64,000 nt of DNA from Candidatus Omnitrophota bacterium (lineage in GTDB: Bacteria > Omnitrophota > Omnitrophia > Omnitrophales > JACROU01). The notes below the pieces were generated by a model, which worked only from the letters and a program-made list of their open reading frames with translations, was not told where the DNA came from and ran no database searches. The stretch is taken from NCBI GenBank assembly GCA_029261035.1, contig JAJDCD010000005.1, positions 1 to 64,000 of the forward strand, in the 5' to 3' direction. Positions 10,309 to 18,128 of the stretch are shown here, one piece after another. The translations under genes were made by a program, and so were the position numbers. Position 1 is the stretch's first letter. Each line of letters starts with the position of its first letter.

Positions 10309-10353
10309 GAAGTGGAGAAGGCAGTAACATTTTGAAACTGTCATCTCCACTTC
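10309..10353 (+). promoter_or_regulatory. Long hairpin in the leader of the STAS-PilZ gene
   Basis: GAAGTGGAGA (10309-10318) and TCTCCACTTC (10344-10353) are perfect 10-base complements, and an inner CAGT/ACTG pair extends the stem. There is no T-run after it, so it does not look like a terminator. It ends 31 bases before the start codon, which has GGAG upstream. Function unknown; a structured leader is the simplest reading. Confidence 0.6.
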
Positions 10354-10384
10354 TCAATACAAAGCGGGGCACGGAGATTAGAAA

Positions 10385-11122
10385 ATGAACTACATACCTC
10401 AAATGACAAATAGGAGAATCGGAGAAGTGGAGATCCTGGATCTTAAGGGTGACTTCGTTGGTCCTTGGGCAATGAGAGGTAAAGAAGAAATTTCACGCTT
10501 TGTTGAAAGAGAGAAGCCTAAAAACTTACTTATTAATTTGAAGAGCGTGGAGACAATAGATAGTTTAGGAGTAAAAGCAATTGTTGATAATTTAACGACA
10601 GATTTGAATTGTGGTGTTATTAGTGGCAGTTATTCTGTTAATGAGATGTTTACACGAACAGAAACAACATCCAATGTTCGTTTCTTCAAAGATGAAGAAG
10701 AAGTGATTCATTATTTTGCTGAAGAACTTGTTAAAGAAAATTCATTACCACCTACCCTTGAAGAAAAAAGAGAATACACCCGACTAAGAACGGCTCTCCC
10801 ATTGCAATTTTGGTATATACAGGAAGGAAGCGAAGCTGAAAGTATTATTTTTCATGCGATTGTAACTAATTTAAGTCAAGGCGGATTATATGCGGAATAC
10901 CTTGATATGGATGCGTCTTCAGAGAATGGAGCTCCTTTGGATCCGTATGATCTTAAAATGTTAGAGCTTAAAGTCAAACTTCCAAATGGAGATGAAGTCC
11001 AAGCTGAAGGTAAAGTGGTTCGTATTGATCAGCAGTCGGATCAAATGGGTATTGGCATCGAGTTCTACCATATTTCAGAACAAGACAAAGCTAAAGTTAT
11101 GGAATTTGTTAGAGATTTCTAA
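10385..11122 (+). CDS. STAS-PilZ two-domain regulator (putative cyclic-di-GMP receptor)
   Basis: 245 residues. The N-terminal half (about 12-110) reads as a STAS domain: VEILDLKGDFVG, LLINLKSVETIDSLGVKAIV and a matching C-terminal helix. These domains occur in anti-sigma-factor antagonists and normally bind partner proteins. The C-terminal half (about 128-245) is a PilZ domain with both cyclic-di-GMP signatures: R-x-x-x-R in EKREYTRLR and N-x-S-x-x-G in NLSQGGLY. No membrane segment is present, so it should act in the cytoplasm. A small gene follows 13 bases downstream. The STAS plus PilZ pairing suggests that second-messenger binding alters a protein partnership; the partner is not evident here. 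Confidence 0.85.
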   Translation: MNYIPQMTNRRIGEVEILDLKGDFVGPWAMRGKEEISRFVEREKPKNLLINLKSVETIDSLGVKAIVDNLTTDLNCGVISGSYSVNEMFTRTETTSNVRFFKDEEEVIHYFAEELVKENSLPPTLEEKREYTRLRTALPLQFWYIQEGSEAESIIFHAIVTNLSQGGLYAEYLDMDASSENGAPLDPYDLKMLELKVKLPNGDEVQAEGKVVRIDQQSDQMGIGIEFYHISEQDKAKVMEFVRDF

Positions 11123-11135
11123 TGGGGAGGAATAC

Positions 11136-11333
11136 ATGAAAAGCCGAGTTCGAACACAGAAAAAAACATCAAAGATGTCCCAGTCGAGTAATAGCGTAAG
11201 AGCTATAAAATTGAAACATGTGGTCAGCCCCTTTCAAATATTAGCTGAAGATATCATGACAGGTTATTTAGGTGAGCAGATGCATCAGGATATGAAGTTT
11301 TTATCTAAAAAAGAAAGAAAAAGTTCTGACTGA
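11136..11333 (+). CDS. Small basic hypothetical protein, 65 residues
   Basis: The ATG at 11136 is preceded by a strong ribosome-binding site (GGGGAGG, six bases away) and lies 13 bases after the STAS-PilZ stop, so the two are probably co-transcribed. The same frame is open further upstream into the previous gene, but the ribosome-binding site decides for this start. The protein starts MKSRVRTQKKTSKM, is Lys/Ser-rich at both ends and has a short hydrophobic-polar middle (VSPFQILAEDIMTGYLGEQM). No membrane segment or signal peptide. I do not recognise the family; a role as partner or accessory of the STAS-PilZ protein is only suggested by linkage. Confidence 0.65.
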   Translation: MKSRVRTQKKTSKMSQSSNSVRAIKLKHVVSPFQILAEDIMTGYLGEQMHQDMKFLSKKERKSSD

Positions 11334-11407
11334 TCATTCCTCTTTGTTGTTTTTCTATCTTGTTTAATTTAAAGCACTTACACTTATTTCATTCCCCTTA
11401 AAAAAGA

Positions 11408-11435
11408 TTGATTTCACTTCCCTTTTTGCTATAAT
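11408..11435 (+). promoter_or_regulatory. Sigma70-type promoter upstream of the flippase-like gene
   Basis: TTGATT (11408-11413), a 16-base spacer and a perfect TATAAT (11430-11435). Transcription would start near 11442, giving a leader of about 135 bases that contains the terminator at 11481-11532 before the ATG at 11578. Confidence 0.7.
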
Positions 11436-11480
11436 AATAGGTCTTTAGGAGCTGATTGGTTCCTATCCTCACGAAAGATT

Positions 11481-11532
11481 AAGAGGTTCTTAGCTTAATT
11501 TTATTCCACTTTTGCTAGGAACCTCTTTTTTT
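11481..11532 (+). terminator. Strong intrinsic terminator inside the leader (attenuator, or end of a short RNA)
   Basis: AAGAGGTTCTTAGC (11481-11494) pairs with GCTAGGAACCTCTT (11514-11527) over 14 bases with one G-U, followed directly by a T-run to 11532. Only about 40 bases separate it from the predicted transcription start. Upstream pieces TAGGA/TCCTA and CCTC/GAGG could form alternative stems that compete with the terminator. This is the geometry of an attenuator or of a short independent RNA of about 90 bases; I match no known riboswitch class. Confidence 0.7.
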
Positions 11533-11577
11533 GTTTATTGGGGGAGTGAGAAAATTTTAGAGAAAAGAGCACATAAT

Positions 11578-12654
11578 ATGTCAGTAGTGAAAAATCAAAC
11601 AATAGATCAGAGCAAGGATAATCAACAGAAAAAATCTGGTTTAAAAGGAAATGTGTTAACGGCTTTGAGGTTGTTAGTTAGCTTTGGAGCTTTGTTTATT
11701 ATTTTTTATTTATTTCGTTCTAAGCTGACGGATGTCCTTGAGATTCTTTTGACAACGCGTTGGGAGCTTTTTGCTCTAGCTTATGGTTTGTATGTTGGAT
11801 CTATTGCTATTATCAACTATCGTTTAAAAGTTGTTCTAACAGTTAAGAATTTATTTATTTCATTTAAAAATGTTTTCTTTCTTGGAATGATTGGTTTGTT
11901 CTTTAACAACTTGTTGCCTTCGGCAGTAGGGGGAGATGCCGTTAAAGGATATTACCTTTATAAGAAAACAGGAAATAAGCTAGATACTTTTTCCACAGTA
12001 TTTGTAGACCGTGTGATCGGGCTGTTTACCTTGGTGGGACTAGCTTTTTTAGGTGTGCTTTGTTTTGGGCAAAAGCTTTCAGACCCTAAAATCAACCAAA
12101 TTGTTTATGCATTATCTTTGTCTGCATTTTTGCTTGTACTGTTCTTTTCTAGCAGAAGGGTAGCTCGATTATTTAAATTTGTTTGGCACCTCATTCCTTC
12201 ACAGAAGTACAAGACGAAGATGAGGGATGTTTATCACTCTATATACGAATTTAAACAACATCGAAAAACAGTTGTTTCAAGTTTGGTTTTATCTATTTTG
12301 TCTCAAAGTTGTTTTGTATTGGTTAATTTTGTATTAGCTAAAAGTTTAGGGGTTGATATTCCTTTGGGGTTGTTCTTTGTTCTGATGCCAATTGTGAGCG
12401 CTGTTAGTATGGCGCCATCTGTGAATGGGTTGGGTGTTAGAGAGGGTGCTTACGTTTATTTGTTTTCAAATTTTTGTAGCTCCGAGCAAGCTTTTGCTTT
12501 ATCTCTTTTGTTTTTCTTCGTTATGTTTTCTTTTAGTTTGTTTGGAGGGCTGATCTATACGTTTAGTAAAGGGATTCGATCTCGAGAGGAATCTGTTTTT
12601 GATGAGTTCAAGCATGCTAAGGATGAAATAGAGAATCCGGCAGAGACGGTCTAG
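11578..12654 (+). CDS. UPF0104 / LPG-synthase-TM family integral membrane protein (flippase-like)
   Basis: 358 residues from the ATG at 11578. An in-frame TTG at 11512 would lie inside the terminator stem, so it is rejected. After a basic, Gln-rich N-terminus come about eight hydrophobic helices. The family core is clear: GMIGLFFNNLLPSAVGGDAV, then KGYYLYKKTG and FSTVFVDRVIGLF, followed near the C-terminus by SVNGLGVREGAYVYLF. Relatives include the membrane half of MprF and AglD-type proteins, which move or modify polyprenyl- or phospholipid-linked groups. The C-terminus is a short charged tail. Substrate not predictable. It is expressed alone, with the leader described above. Confidence 0.85.
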   Translation: MSVVKNQTIDQSKDNQQKKSGLKGNVLTALRLLVSFGALFIIFYLFRSKLTDVLEILLTTRWELFALAYGLYVGSIAIINYRLKVVLTVKNLFISFKNVFFLGMIGLFFNNLLPSAVGGDAVKGYYLYKKTGNKLDTFSTVFVDRVIGLFTLVGLAFLGVLCFGQKLSDPKINQIVYALSLSAFLLVLFFSSRRVARLFKFVWHLIPSQKYKTKMRDVYHSIYEFKQHRKTVVSSLVLSILSQSCFVLVNFVLAKSLGVDIPLGLFFVLMPIVSAVSMAPSVNGLGVREGAYVYLFSNFCSSEQAFALSLLFFFVMFSFSLFGGLIYTFSKGIRSREESVFDEFKHAKDEIENPAETV

Positions 12655-12748
12655 ATAAATTGGGTTGATGAGATTTTGCTTGAGATTCGACCTAAAAAGA
12701 TGTAAATTACTCTGTTTAGGCAATTAACGAGTTTTAAAGCTATATGAG

Positions 12749-12835
12749 CTCATCCCACTTTATCTCTTTTTTTTAGATTTAAGTGGAGTGAATTCTTGTT
12801 ATTTAAGTGTTTTTTAGCTTTCAAGTGGGGATGAG
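12749..12835 (+). promoter_or_regulatory. Inverted repeat covering the aroQ ribosome-binding site
   Basis: CTCATCCCACTT (12749-12760) is complementary to AAGTGGGGATGAG (12823-12835) with a single bulged G, and the second arm ends at the aroQ ATG and contains its ribosome-binding bases. The loop is about 60 bases and includes a T8 run at 12767-12774. It may be chance or a translational switch. Confidence 0.35.
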
Positions 12836-13294
12836 ATGGTGAAAGAAGCAAAAAACAAAAAATTGAAAGTCTTAGTAATTCATGGTCCTAACCTTCAATT
12901 GTTAGGAAGTCGTGAGCCTGAAATTTATGGTTCTGTGTCGATTGATTCGATTAATAAGCTATTAAAAGAAAAAGCTAAAACTTTGGGTGTTCAGCTAACT
13001 ATTGTTCAGTCGAATCATGAAGGTGAAATCGTAGATGCGATTGGAGCGGCTCCTGAAAAAAAGGTCTCTGGAATTTTAATTAATCCGGCAGCGTACACGC
13101 ATACCAGTGTCGCTATTCGAGACGCATTGAAGGCTGTGGATACGCCAGCAGTAGAAGTGCACTTGTCTAACATTTATCAGAGAGAAGAGTTTCGTCAGTC
13201 CTCATTAACGGCTCCTTCTTGCATTGGGCAGGTGGGTGGTTTTGGAGTTCAGAGTTATTTATTAGGTTTAGATGCGCTTTTTCACAGTATGTAG
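12836..13294 (+). CDS. aroQ: 3-dehydroquinate dehydratase, type II
   Basis: 152 residues, the normal size for the type II enzyme, which converts 3-dehydroquinate to 3-dehydroshikimate in the shikimate pathway; the active form is a cytoplasmic dodecamer. The active-site segments are visible: [16 protein letters not shown] (catalytic Arg and Tyr, residues 26 and 31), [31 protein letters not shown] with the catalytic His, and the C-terminal [14 protein letters not shown]. The next gene is accB, 60 bases on. In Bacillus subtilis aroQ (yqhS) also lies upstream of accB-accC-yqhY, so the order looks inherited. Confident. Confidence 0.95.
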   Translation: MVKEAKNKKLKVLVIHGPNLQLLGSREPEIYGSVSIDSINKLLKEKAKTLGVQLTIVQSNHEGEIVDAIGAAPEKKVSGILINPAAYTHTSVAIRDALKAVDTPAVEVHLSNIYQREEFRQSSLTAPSCIGQVGGFGVQSYLLGLDALFHSM

Positions 13295-13354
13295 CAAATA
13301 GTTTTTCGTGTTATCTGATTGTATAGTTTTGGTTAATCAAATTTTGGAGGTCCT

Positions 13355-13822
13355 ATGAATCTGAAGGAAATTAAAGAAATTGTTAATATGATGCAAGAGA
13401 ATGGTCTTGCTGAAATTGAACTTGAAAAACAAGGTCTTAAATTAAAACTTAAAAAGCATAATGGAAATATTGTTGTTCAAGAACAATCTCCTGTAAGTGC
13501 ACCGATTCAATCCGCACCTGTTCAGGCGATACAATCTTCTGGGGAGGCTTCTTCACCTGCTCAACCAACAGCTGCAGCGAATGAAACTCTTGTTCGGTCT
13601 CCTATGGTCGGAACATTTTACCTTACACCTTCTCCAGACCAACCTCCTTATGTGAATGTAGGTTCGTCTATTAAAAATGATGATGTTTTGTGTATTATTG
13701 AAGCTATGAAATTAATGAATGAAATTAAATCAGATATCAGTGGAAAAATCGTCGAAGTGCTTGTTGAATCTGGGGCACCCGTTGAATTTGATCAACCCTT
13801 ATTTAGAGTGCAAACAAGTTAG
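13355..13822 (+). CDS. accB: Biotin carboxyl carrier protein of acetyl-CoA carboxylase
   Basis: 155 residues. The N-terminal helix-rich part (NLKEIKEIVNMMQENGLAEI) interacts with biotin carboxylase. A Pro/Ala/Gln/Ser-rich linker (~50-85) follows, and then the biotinyl domain with the invariant biotinylation site EAMKLMNEI (Lys near 128) and the preceding thumb-like insert TPSPDQPPYVNVG. GGAGGTCCT precedes the ATG at 13355. It carries CO2 on biotin between AccC and the AccAD transferase in fatty-acid synthesis; accA and accD are not in the window. Confidence 0.96.
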   Translation: MNLKEIKEIVNMMQENGLAEIELEKQGLKLKLKKHNGNIVVQEQSPVSAPIQSAPVQAIQSSGEASSPAQPTAAANETLVRSPMVGTFYLTPSPDQPPYVNVGSSIKNDDVLCIIEAMKLMNEIKSDISGKIVEVLVESGAPVEFDQPLFRVQTS

Positions 13823-13861
13823 CTGAAGACGAGTGTCTGATAGCTTCAAAAAAGGAATTTT

Positions 13862-15226
13862 ATGTTTCATAGAATTTTAATTGCGAATCGTGGCGAAATT
13901 GCAGTTCGTATTATTAGGGCTTGTAGAGAATTAGGAATAGAGGCAGTTGCTGTTTATTCTAAGGCGGACAAAGACTCTTTGCATGTTCGTTTAGCTCATG
14001 ATGCAATTTGTATTGGCGAGGCCCCTAGTTCTGAAAGTTATTTAAATATTCCGGCAATTATTAGTGCAGCGGAAGTTGCGGATGTTCAGGCTATTCATCC
14101 GGGGTACGGATTTTTAGCTGAAAACGCACACTTTGCAGAGATTTGTGAATCTTGTGAAATTAAATTTATTGGGCCGAAACCTGAAAGTATTCGGTTGATG
14201 GGAGATAAGTCTCTCGCTCGTCAAACGGTTACTAAAGCAGGTGTTGCCGTAACTCCAGGGACAAAAATTCTTAAGAATACAGAAGAAGCTTTGAAGAGTG
14301 CAAAGAAAATTGGATATCCCGTTATTGTTAAAGCGAAAGCGGGTGGTGGTGGAAAAGGAATGAAGATTGCTCATAATGATGGAAAGCTTGTTAGTGGCTT
14401 TATGACCGCTAAAGCGGAATCTGAAGCTGCTTTTGGTAATGGCGAGCTTTATATGGAGAAATTCATCACTGAACCAAGACATATAGAAATTCAATTATTA
14501 GCAGATAGAAAAGGAACTGTGGTTCAATTAGGTGAAAGAGATTGTTCGATTCAGCGAAGACATCAGAAGTTAATAGAGGAAGCCCCATCTCCGGCGCTTA
14601 GTAAAAAGACGCGTAAAAAAATGGGGGATGCGGCTGTTAAAATTGCAAAAGCGGTTCAGTATGAAAATGCAGGAACTGTCGAATTTTTGGTAGATAAAGA
14701 TGAAAACTTTTATTTTATGGAAATGAACACACGATTACAGGTAGAGCATCCCGTGACAGAAATGATGACAGGGATTGATATTGTGAAAGAGCAGATTCGT
14801 ATTGCTGCTGGAGAAAAATTGAGTTTTACGCAGGCGGATGTTCAGATAAAAGGTGCTGCTATTGAGTGTCGGATTAATGCTGAGGATCCAGATAAAGATT
14901 TTATGCCTTGTGCTGGAAAAATAGAAACTTACTTACCTCCAGGAGGTCCTGAGGTAAGGGTTGATAGTCATATTTATGCAGGTTATACCATTCCGCCATT
15001 TTATGATTCTATGATTGGAAAGGTTATTGTTCATGCCGACCATCGTCATGAAGCAATACAAAAGATGATTCGTGCGTTATCGGAAATGGAAGTAGGGCCT
15101 ATTAAAACTACAATTGGTTTACAGCTTAGAATTCTACAAAGACCTTTGTTTCAAAAAGGGAATGTAAATACAGGGTTTATCGATAAGTTATTAACAAACT
15201 CGGAACCGCCTAAAGGAACTAAATAA
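13862..15226 (+). CDS. accC: Biotin carboxylase subunit of acetyl-CoA carboxylase
   Basis: 454 residues, standard length. ATP-grasp fold in the usual order: N-terminal Rossmann-like part ([20 protein letters not shown]), the [10 protein letters not shown] segment, the glycine-rich ATP lid [13 protein letters not shown], the [20 protein letters not shown] active-site segment, and [15 protein letters not shown] with the catalytic/metal-binding residues. It carboxylates the biotin on AccB using ATP and bicarbonate. It follows accB by 39 bases and is followed by the Asp23-like gene after 3 bases, so these three form one operon. Confidence 0.97.
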   Translation: MFHRILIANRGEIAVRIIRACRELGIEAVAVYSKADKDSLHVRLAHDAICIGEAPSSESYLNIPAIISAAEVADVQAIHPGYGFLAENAHFAEICESCEIKFIGPKPESIRLMGDKSLARQTVTKAGVAVTPGTKILKNTEEALKSAKKIGYPVIVKAKAGGGGKGMKIAHNDGKLVSGFMTAKAESEAAFGNGELYMEKFITEPRHIEIQLLADRKGTVVQLGERDCSIQRRHQKLIEEAPSPALSKKTRKKMGDAAVKIAKAVQYENAGTVEFLVDKDENFYFMEMNTRLQVEHPVTEMMTGIDIVKEQIRIAAGEKLSFTQADVQIKGAAIECRINAEDPDKDFMPCAGKIETYLPPGGPEVRVDSHIYAGYTIPPFYDSMIGKVIVHADHRHEAIQKMIRALSEMEVGPIKTTIGLQLRILQRPLFQKGNVNTGFIDKLLTNSEPPKGTK

Positions 15227-15229
15227 ACG

Positions 15230-15805
15230 ATGAAAATTTTTGATTTGTTCTTAAAAGTATTTTCTGTATTCTCATTTTTAACGATTGGAAGCTTGTTGAT
15301 CATGGTTTCTTTTCATGTGGTTTCCGTTAATGAATTGATGTTAGATATACAAAATATTTACAGCTCCTTCGGGGGTTCTTTTCAAGTCTTTATGATTGGT
15401 TTTGTTTTTATTTTTTCTGGGTTAGCTTTTGCTAAAATGCTGATTAAGCAGACTCGTTATTCTGGAGGAGTTGTCTATACAGGTCCGCTTGGAAGAACAT
15501 CGGTTTCACTTTCGGCAATTGAAGATATTGTTAAGAAGGTTTTGAGAAAGAGATCTGAAATTATAAATTTTGATTTGAAGTGTCGTGGTTTTGAGAAAAA
15601 AGTTGAGGTTAAAATTCGTCTTGAAGTGCAATTGCAACAACCTCTTCTTGAATTTTCAGAGCAAGTTCAGCAGGATGTTAGAAGTCGTTTAATGAAAGTT
15701 TTGGAATTAGACAATGAAGTCAGTGTTTTTGTTGATATTCACCAATTAAAAGATGCGGACGCAGAAGACGTGGTGGAAGCAATTCGTATTGGAAAAGCAC
15801 TATAA
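15230..15805 (+). CDS. Asp23/AmaP-like protein with two membrane helices, in the accBC operon
   Basis: 191 residues. Two hydrophobic helices (about 5-30 and 45-68), then an Asp23/DUF322-type domain: GPLGRTSVSLSAIEDIVKKV, FEKKVEVKIRLEVQLQ and a final VDIHQLKDA region. The layout fits AmaP, the membrane anchor of alkaline-shock protein Asp23. It starts 3 bases after accC. In Bacillus subtilis the Asp23-family gene yqhY directly follows accB-accC and affects acetyl-CoA carboxylase activity, so a link to fatty-acid synthesis is more likely than a stress role. The family is mostly described in Firmicutes, which makes its presence in a diderm notable. Confidence 0.8.
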   Translation: MKIFDLFLKVFSVFSFLTIGSLLIMVSFHVVSVNELMLDIQNIYSSFGGSFQVFMIGFVFIFSGLAFAKMLIKQTRYSGGVVYTGPLGRTSVSLSAIEDIVKKVLRKRSEIINFDLKCRGFEKKVEVKIRLEVQLQQPLLEFSEQVQQDVRSRLMKVLELDNEVSVFVDIHQLKDADAEDVVEAIRIGKAL

Positions 15806-15850
15806 CCACTTAGTTTTTGGTGTTTGGCTCTTGGTTTTTAGTATTTACTA

Positions 15851-15880
15851 ATAGCTAACAGCTAAGGGCTAAAAGCTTTT
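15851..15880. repeat. AGCT-rich short repeat upstream of pfkA
   Basis: ATAGCTAACAGCTAAGGGCT and the following AAAAGCTTTT repeat the word AGCT/GCTAA. Similar stretches sit just upstream of the vWA gene (43443-43469) and the nuclease gene (45105-45124). Here it ends 20 bases before the pfkA ATG. Confidence 0.55.
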
Positions 15881-15899
15881 GACATAGGAGACACTAACA

Positions 15900-16931
15900 A
15901 TGAAGAAAATAGGGATTTTAACTGGGGGTGGAGATTGTCCAGGGTTGAATGCTGTTATTCGAGCTGCGGTTCGTAAAAGCATTCAAGCAGGTTGGGAGGT
16001 TATTGGATTTAAAAATGGATGGAAAGGGATTATTAACAATGAATATGTTTCTCTTGACCATAATGCAGTATCAGGAATTTTGCATCGTGGTGGTACTATA
16101 CTAGGAACTTCCCGGACAAATCCTTACAATGATGATGATTCTACCAGTGTGGATAAAATTAAAAACACTTTTAAAGAAAATGGGATGGATGCGTTAATTG
16201 CTATCGGAGGTGAAGATACCTTGGGTGTGGCTAATAAATTAGCTCAAGAAGGTTTGCCTGTAGTAGGTGTCCCAAAAACAATTGATAACGATTTGAATTG
16301 TACGGATTATACTTTTGGGTTTGATACAGCATTAAATATTGCAACAGAATGTATTGATCGTTTGCACTCAACTGCAGAATCTCATAATCGTGTTATGGTT
16401 GTAGAAATTATGGGACGTCACGCTGGATGGATTGCTTTGGAGGCTGGTTTAGCGGGTGGAGCGGATGTGATCTTGATCCCAGAAGAAAAAGTAAATATTG
16501 AAGAAGTGTGTAATTTGATTAAGAAACGTCATAGCAGAGGTAAGACTTTTAGTATTATAGCAGTGGCTGAAGGGGCTCAATTGGACAACCAAGATGTAAC
16601 CACAGAAGAAGACCTAGATCAATTTGGTCATGTTCGTTTGGGTGGTATTGGTAATCAGCTCGGTAAAATGATCGAAGATAAAACGGGTTTTGAAACAAGA
16701 GTTACTGTTTTGGGACACATTCAACGAGGCGGAACTCCTACAGCTTTTGACCGAGTTTTGGGAACGCGTTTTGGGGTTAAGGCAGTAGAGCTTATTCTTG
16801 CTGGAAAATGGGGGCGTATGACAAGCCTTCAAGGAAATAAGATTGTGGATGTTCCTATCCAAGATGCTGTGGGTGTTTTGAAGACAGTTCCTGAAGAGTA
16901 CTATAATATGGCGAAAGTTTTTTTCGGATAG
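15900..16931 (+). CDS. pfkA: 6-phosphofructokinase, probably pyrophosphate-dependent
   Basis: 343 residues. The phosphofructokinase fold is clear: GGGDCPGLNAVIRA (9-22), GGTILGTSRTNP, IAIGGEDTLG (100-109), GVPKTIDNDLNCTD (123-136), EIMGRHAGWIALEAGLAGGAD, and GHIQRGGTPTAFDR near the C-terminus. Two residues decide phosphoryl-donor choice in this family: Gly after GGD and Gly before TID in ATP enzymes, versus Asp and Lys in PPi enzymes. Here they are Asp106 and Lys126, which points to PPi as donor and a reversible step in glycolysis and gluconeogenesis. Upstream is an AGCT-rich repeat and a GGAG ribosome-binding site. Donor preference is inference from residues. Confidence 0.92.
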   Translation: MKKIGILTGGGDCPGLNAVIRAAVRKSIQAGWEVIGFKNGWKGIINNEYVSLDHNAVSGILHRGGTILGTSRTNPYNDDDSTSVDKIKNTFKENGMDALIAIGGEDTLGVANKLAQEGLPVVGVPKTIDNDLNCTDYTFGFDTALNIATECIDRLHSTAESHNRVMVVEIMGRHAGWIALEAGLAGGADVILIPEEKVNIEEVCNLIKKRHSRGKTFSIIAVAEGAQLDNQDVTTEEDLDQFGHVRLGGIGNQLGKMIEDKTGFETRVTVLGHIQRGGTPTAFDRVLGTRFGVKAVELILAGKWGRMTSLQGNKIVDVPIQDAVGVLKTVPEEYYNMAKVFFG

Positions 16932-16938
16932 ATAAAAT

Positions 16939-17532
16939 ATGAATATATCAGAACAGTTAAAATCAATTATCACAAATCACTCGGAAGCGTTTCAGAGCAC
17001 ATTTGATGATTCTAATATCCATTTATTAGAGTCGATTGCTCAAGAGATGGCTTCATGTTTGGAGCGCGGAAATAAGCTTCTGTTTTGTGGTAATGGAGGA
17101 AGTGCTTCCGATAGTCAGCATATTGCCGCTGAATTTATTGGGCGTTTCAAAAAAGAAAGAGAAAGTCTGGCTGCATTAGCATTAACAACAGATACTTCTA
17201 TAATTACCGCATTAGCAAACGACTATTCCTATGATATTATTTTCCAAAGACAAGTCGAAGGTTTGGGAAAAGAAGGGGATATTCTTTTTGGAATTTCGAC
17301 GAGTGGAAATTCCAAAAATGTTCTTTTGGCAGTAGAAAAAGCGAAGGTGATGGGTATTAAGACGATTGGCTTTACCGGGCAAAAAGGAGGCAAGCTTGAA
17401 GAAGTTGCCGACCTATGTTTTAAAGCTCAAACAACAATAACGTCACATATACAGGAAATGCATATCACAGCACTTCATGCTGTTTCTGAGATTGTTGAAG
17501 ATATCTTTGCTCGTGTTCAGCAAAAATCCTAA
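16939..17532 (+). CDS. gmhA: Phosphoheptose isomerase (sedoheptulose-7-phosphate isomerase)
   Basis: 197 residues, one SIS domain. FCGNGGSASDSQHIAAEFIGRF (phosphosugar loop and metal-binding His), GISTSGNSKNVLLAVEKAK and the C-terminal HIQEMHITALHAVSEIVE are diagnostic. It converts sedoheptulose 7-phosphate to heptose 7-phosphate, the first step of ADP-heptose synthesis for the LPS inner core. It starts 7 bases after pfkA and is followed 27 bases later by the heptose-phosphate adenylyltransferase, so the pair forms part of one pathway. The kinase and phosphatase steps (hldA, gmhB) are not in the window. Confidence 0.94.
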   Translation: MNISEQLKSIITNHSEAFQSTFDDSNIHLLESIAQEMASCLERGNKLLFCGNGGSASDSQHIAAEFIGRFKKERESLAALALTTDTSIITALANDYSYDIIFQRQVEGLGKEGDILFGISTSGNSKNVLLAVEKAKVMGIKTIGFTGQKGGKLEEVADLCFKAQTTITSHIQEMHITALHAVSEIVEDIFARVQQKS

Positions 17533-17559
17533 TTAACTTCATAGATACCAATCAAACTT

Positions 17560-18033
17560 ATGATAAATCCAAAAATAAAATCATTAACTCAACTTGTTAA
17601 ATCGAGAGCTCAGTGGAAGCGCCAAAAGAAAAAAGTTGTTTTCACGAATGGCTGTTTTGACATTATTCATTTTGGGCATGTTAGCTATTTAAGAAAAGCG
17701 AAGAAAACGGGTGATATTCTTGTGGTTGGGATGAATAAGGACCGTTCTGTAAGGAAAATTAAAGGCCCTACCAGACCTGTTAATCATGAAAAAGATAGAA
17801 CTGAAGTGTTGAGCGAATTCACATCTGTGGATGCTGTGATTCTTTTTTCTGAAGAAACACCTGAAAAACTAATTCATGCATTGAAGCCAGACGTTCTTGT
17901 TAAGGGAGCTGATTGGAAAATTAAAGATATTGTAGGTGCTGAATTCGTGCAGAGTTATGGTGGGTCTGTGAAACGTATCAAGTTTGAACAAGGTCGGTCA
18001 ACAACAAACACAATAAAGAAAATTAAGAAATAG
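17560..18033 (+). CDS. D-beta-D-heptose 1-phosphate adenylyltransferase (HldE C-terminal type)
   Basis: 157 residues, nucleotidyltransferase fold. The family signature VVFTNGCFDIIHFGHVSYL (HFGH is the H-x-G-H motif), GMNKDRSVRKIKGPTRP, and VKGADWKIKDIVG and the closing GRSTTNTIKKI are all present. It activates heptose 1-phosphate with ATP to ADP-heptose. In Escherichia coli this is the C-terminal half of the fused HldE; here it is a stand-alone protein, as in many other phyla (RfaE2/HldC). It follows gmhA. A dispersed repeat lies right after it. Confidence 0.92.
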   Translation: MINPKIKSLTQLVKSRAQWKRQKKKVVFTNGCFDIIHFGHVSYLRKAKKTGDILVVGMNKDRSVRKIKGPTRPVNHEKDRTEVLSEFTSVDAVILFSEETPEKLIHALKPDVLVKGADWKIKDIVGAEFVQSYGGSVKRIKFEQGRSTTNTIKKIKK

Positions 18034-18056
18034 CCAGACAGTCGTTTGTCATTTCC

Positions 18057-18111
18057 GAATGTTTTAGTCGGGGATCCATGTTTGTGTCATTCTGAGCTCA
18101 GCGAAGAATCT
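18057..18111. repeat. Dispersed TGTCAT-type repeat, degenerate double copy
   Basis: TGTCATTTCCGAATGTTTTA continues GTCGGGGATCCA (18057-18078) and is followed by TGTCATTCTGAGCTCAGCGA (about 18085-18104) and GAATCT. The first part is close to the copy at 57493. It separates the LPS genes from the thiamine genes. Confidence 0.7.
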
Positions 18112-18128
18112 AAGACAAGGGAATATGA

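Noticed and set aside
10287-10384. Cyclic-di-GMP riboswitch ahead of the PilZ gene
   Set aside because: The conserved GEMM core bases and receptor-loop are not present; only a simple hairpin is seen.
10986-11135. N-terminal extension of the 65-residue protein into the STAS-PilZ gene
   Set aside because: The ATG at 11136 has GGGGAGG at ideal spacing; the extension is out-of-frame PilZ sequence.
11512-11577. TTG start 22 codons upstream for the flippase-like protein
   Set aside because: It falls within the terminator stem and adds a sequence not typical of the family.
18034-18128. TPP riboswitch ahead of the thiamine genes
   Set aside because: No CTGAGA core; the space is occupied by a dispersed repeat.
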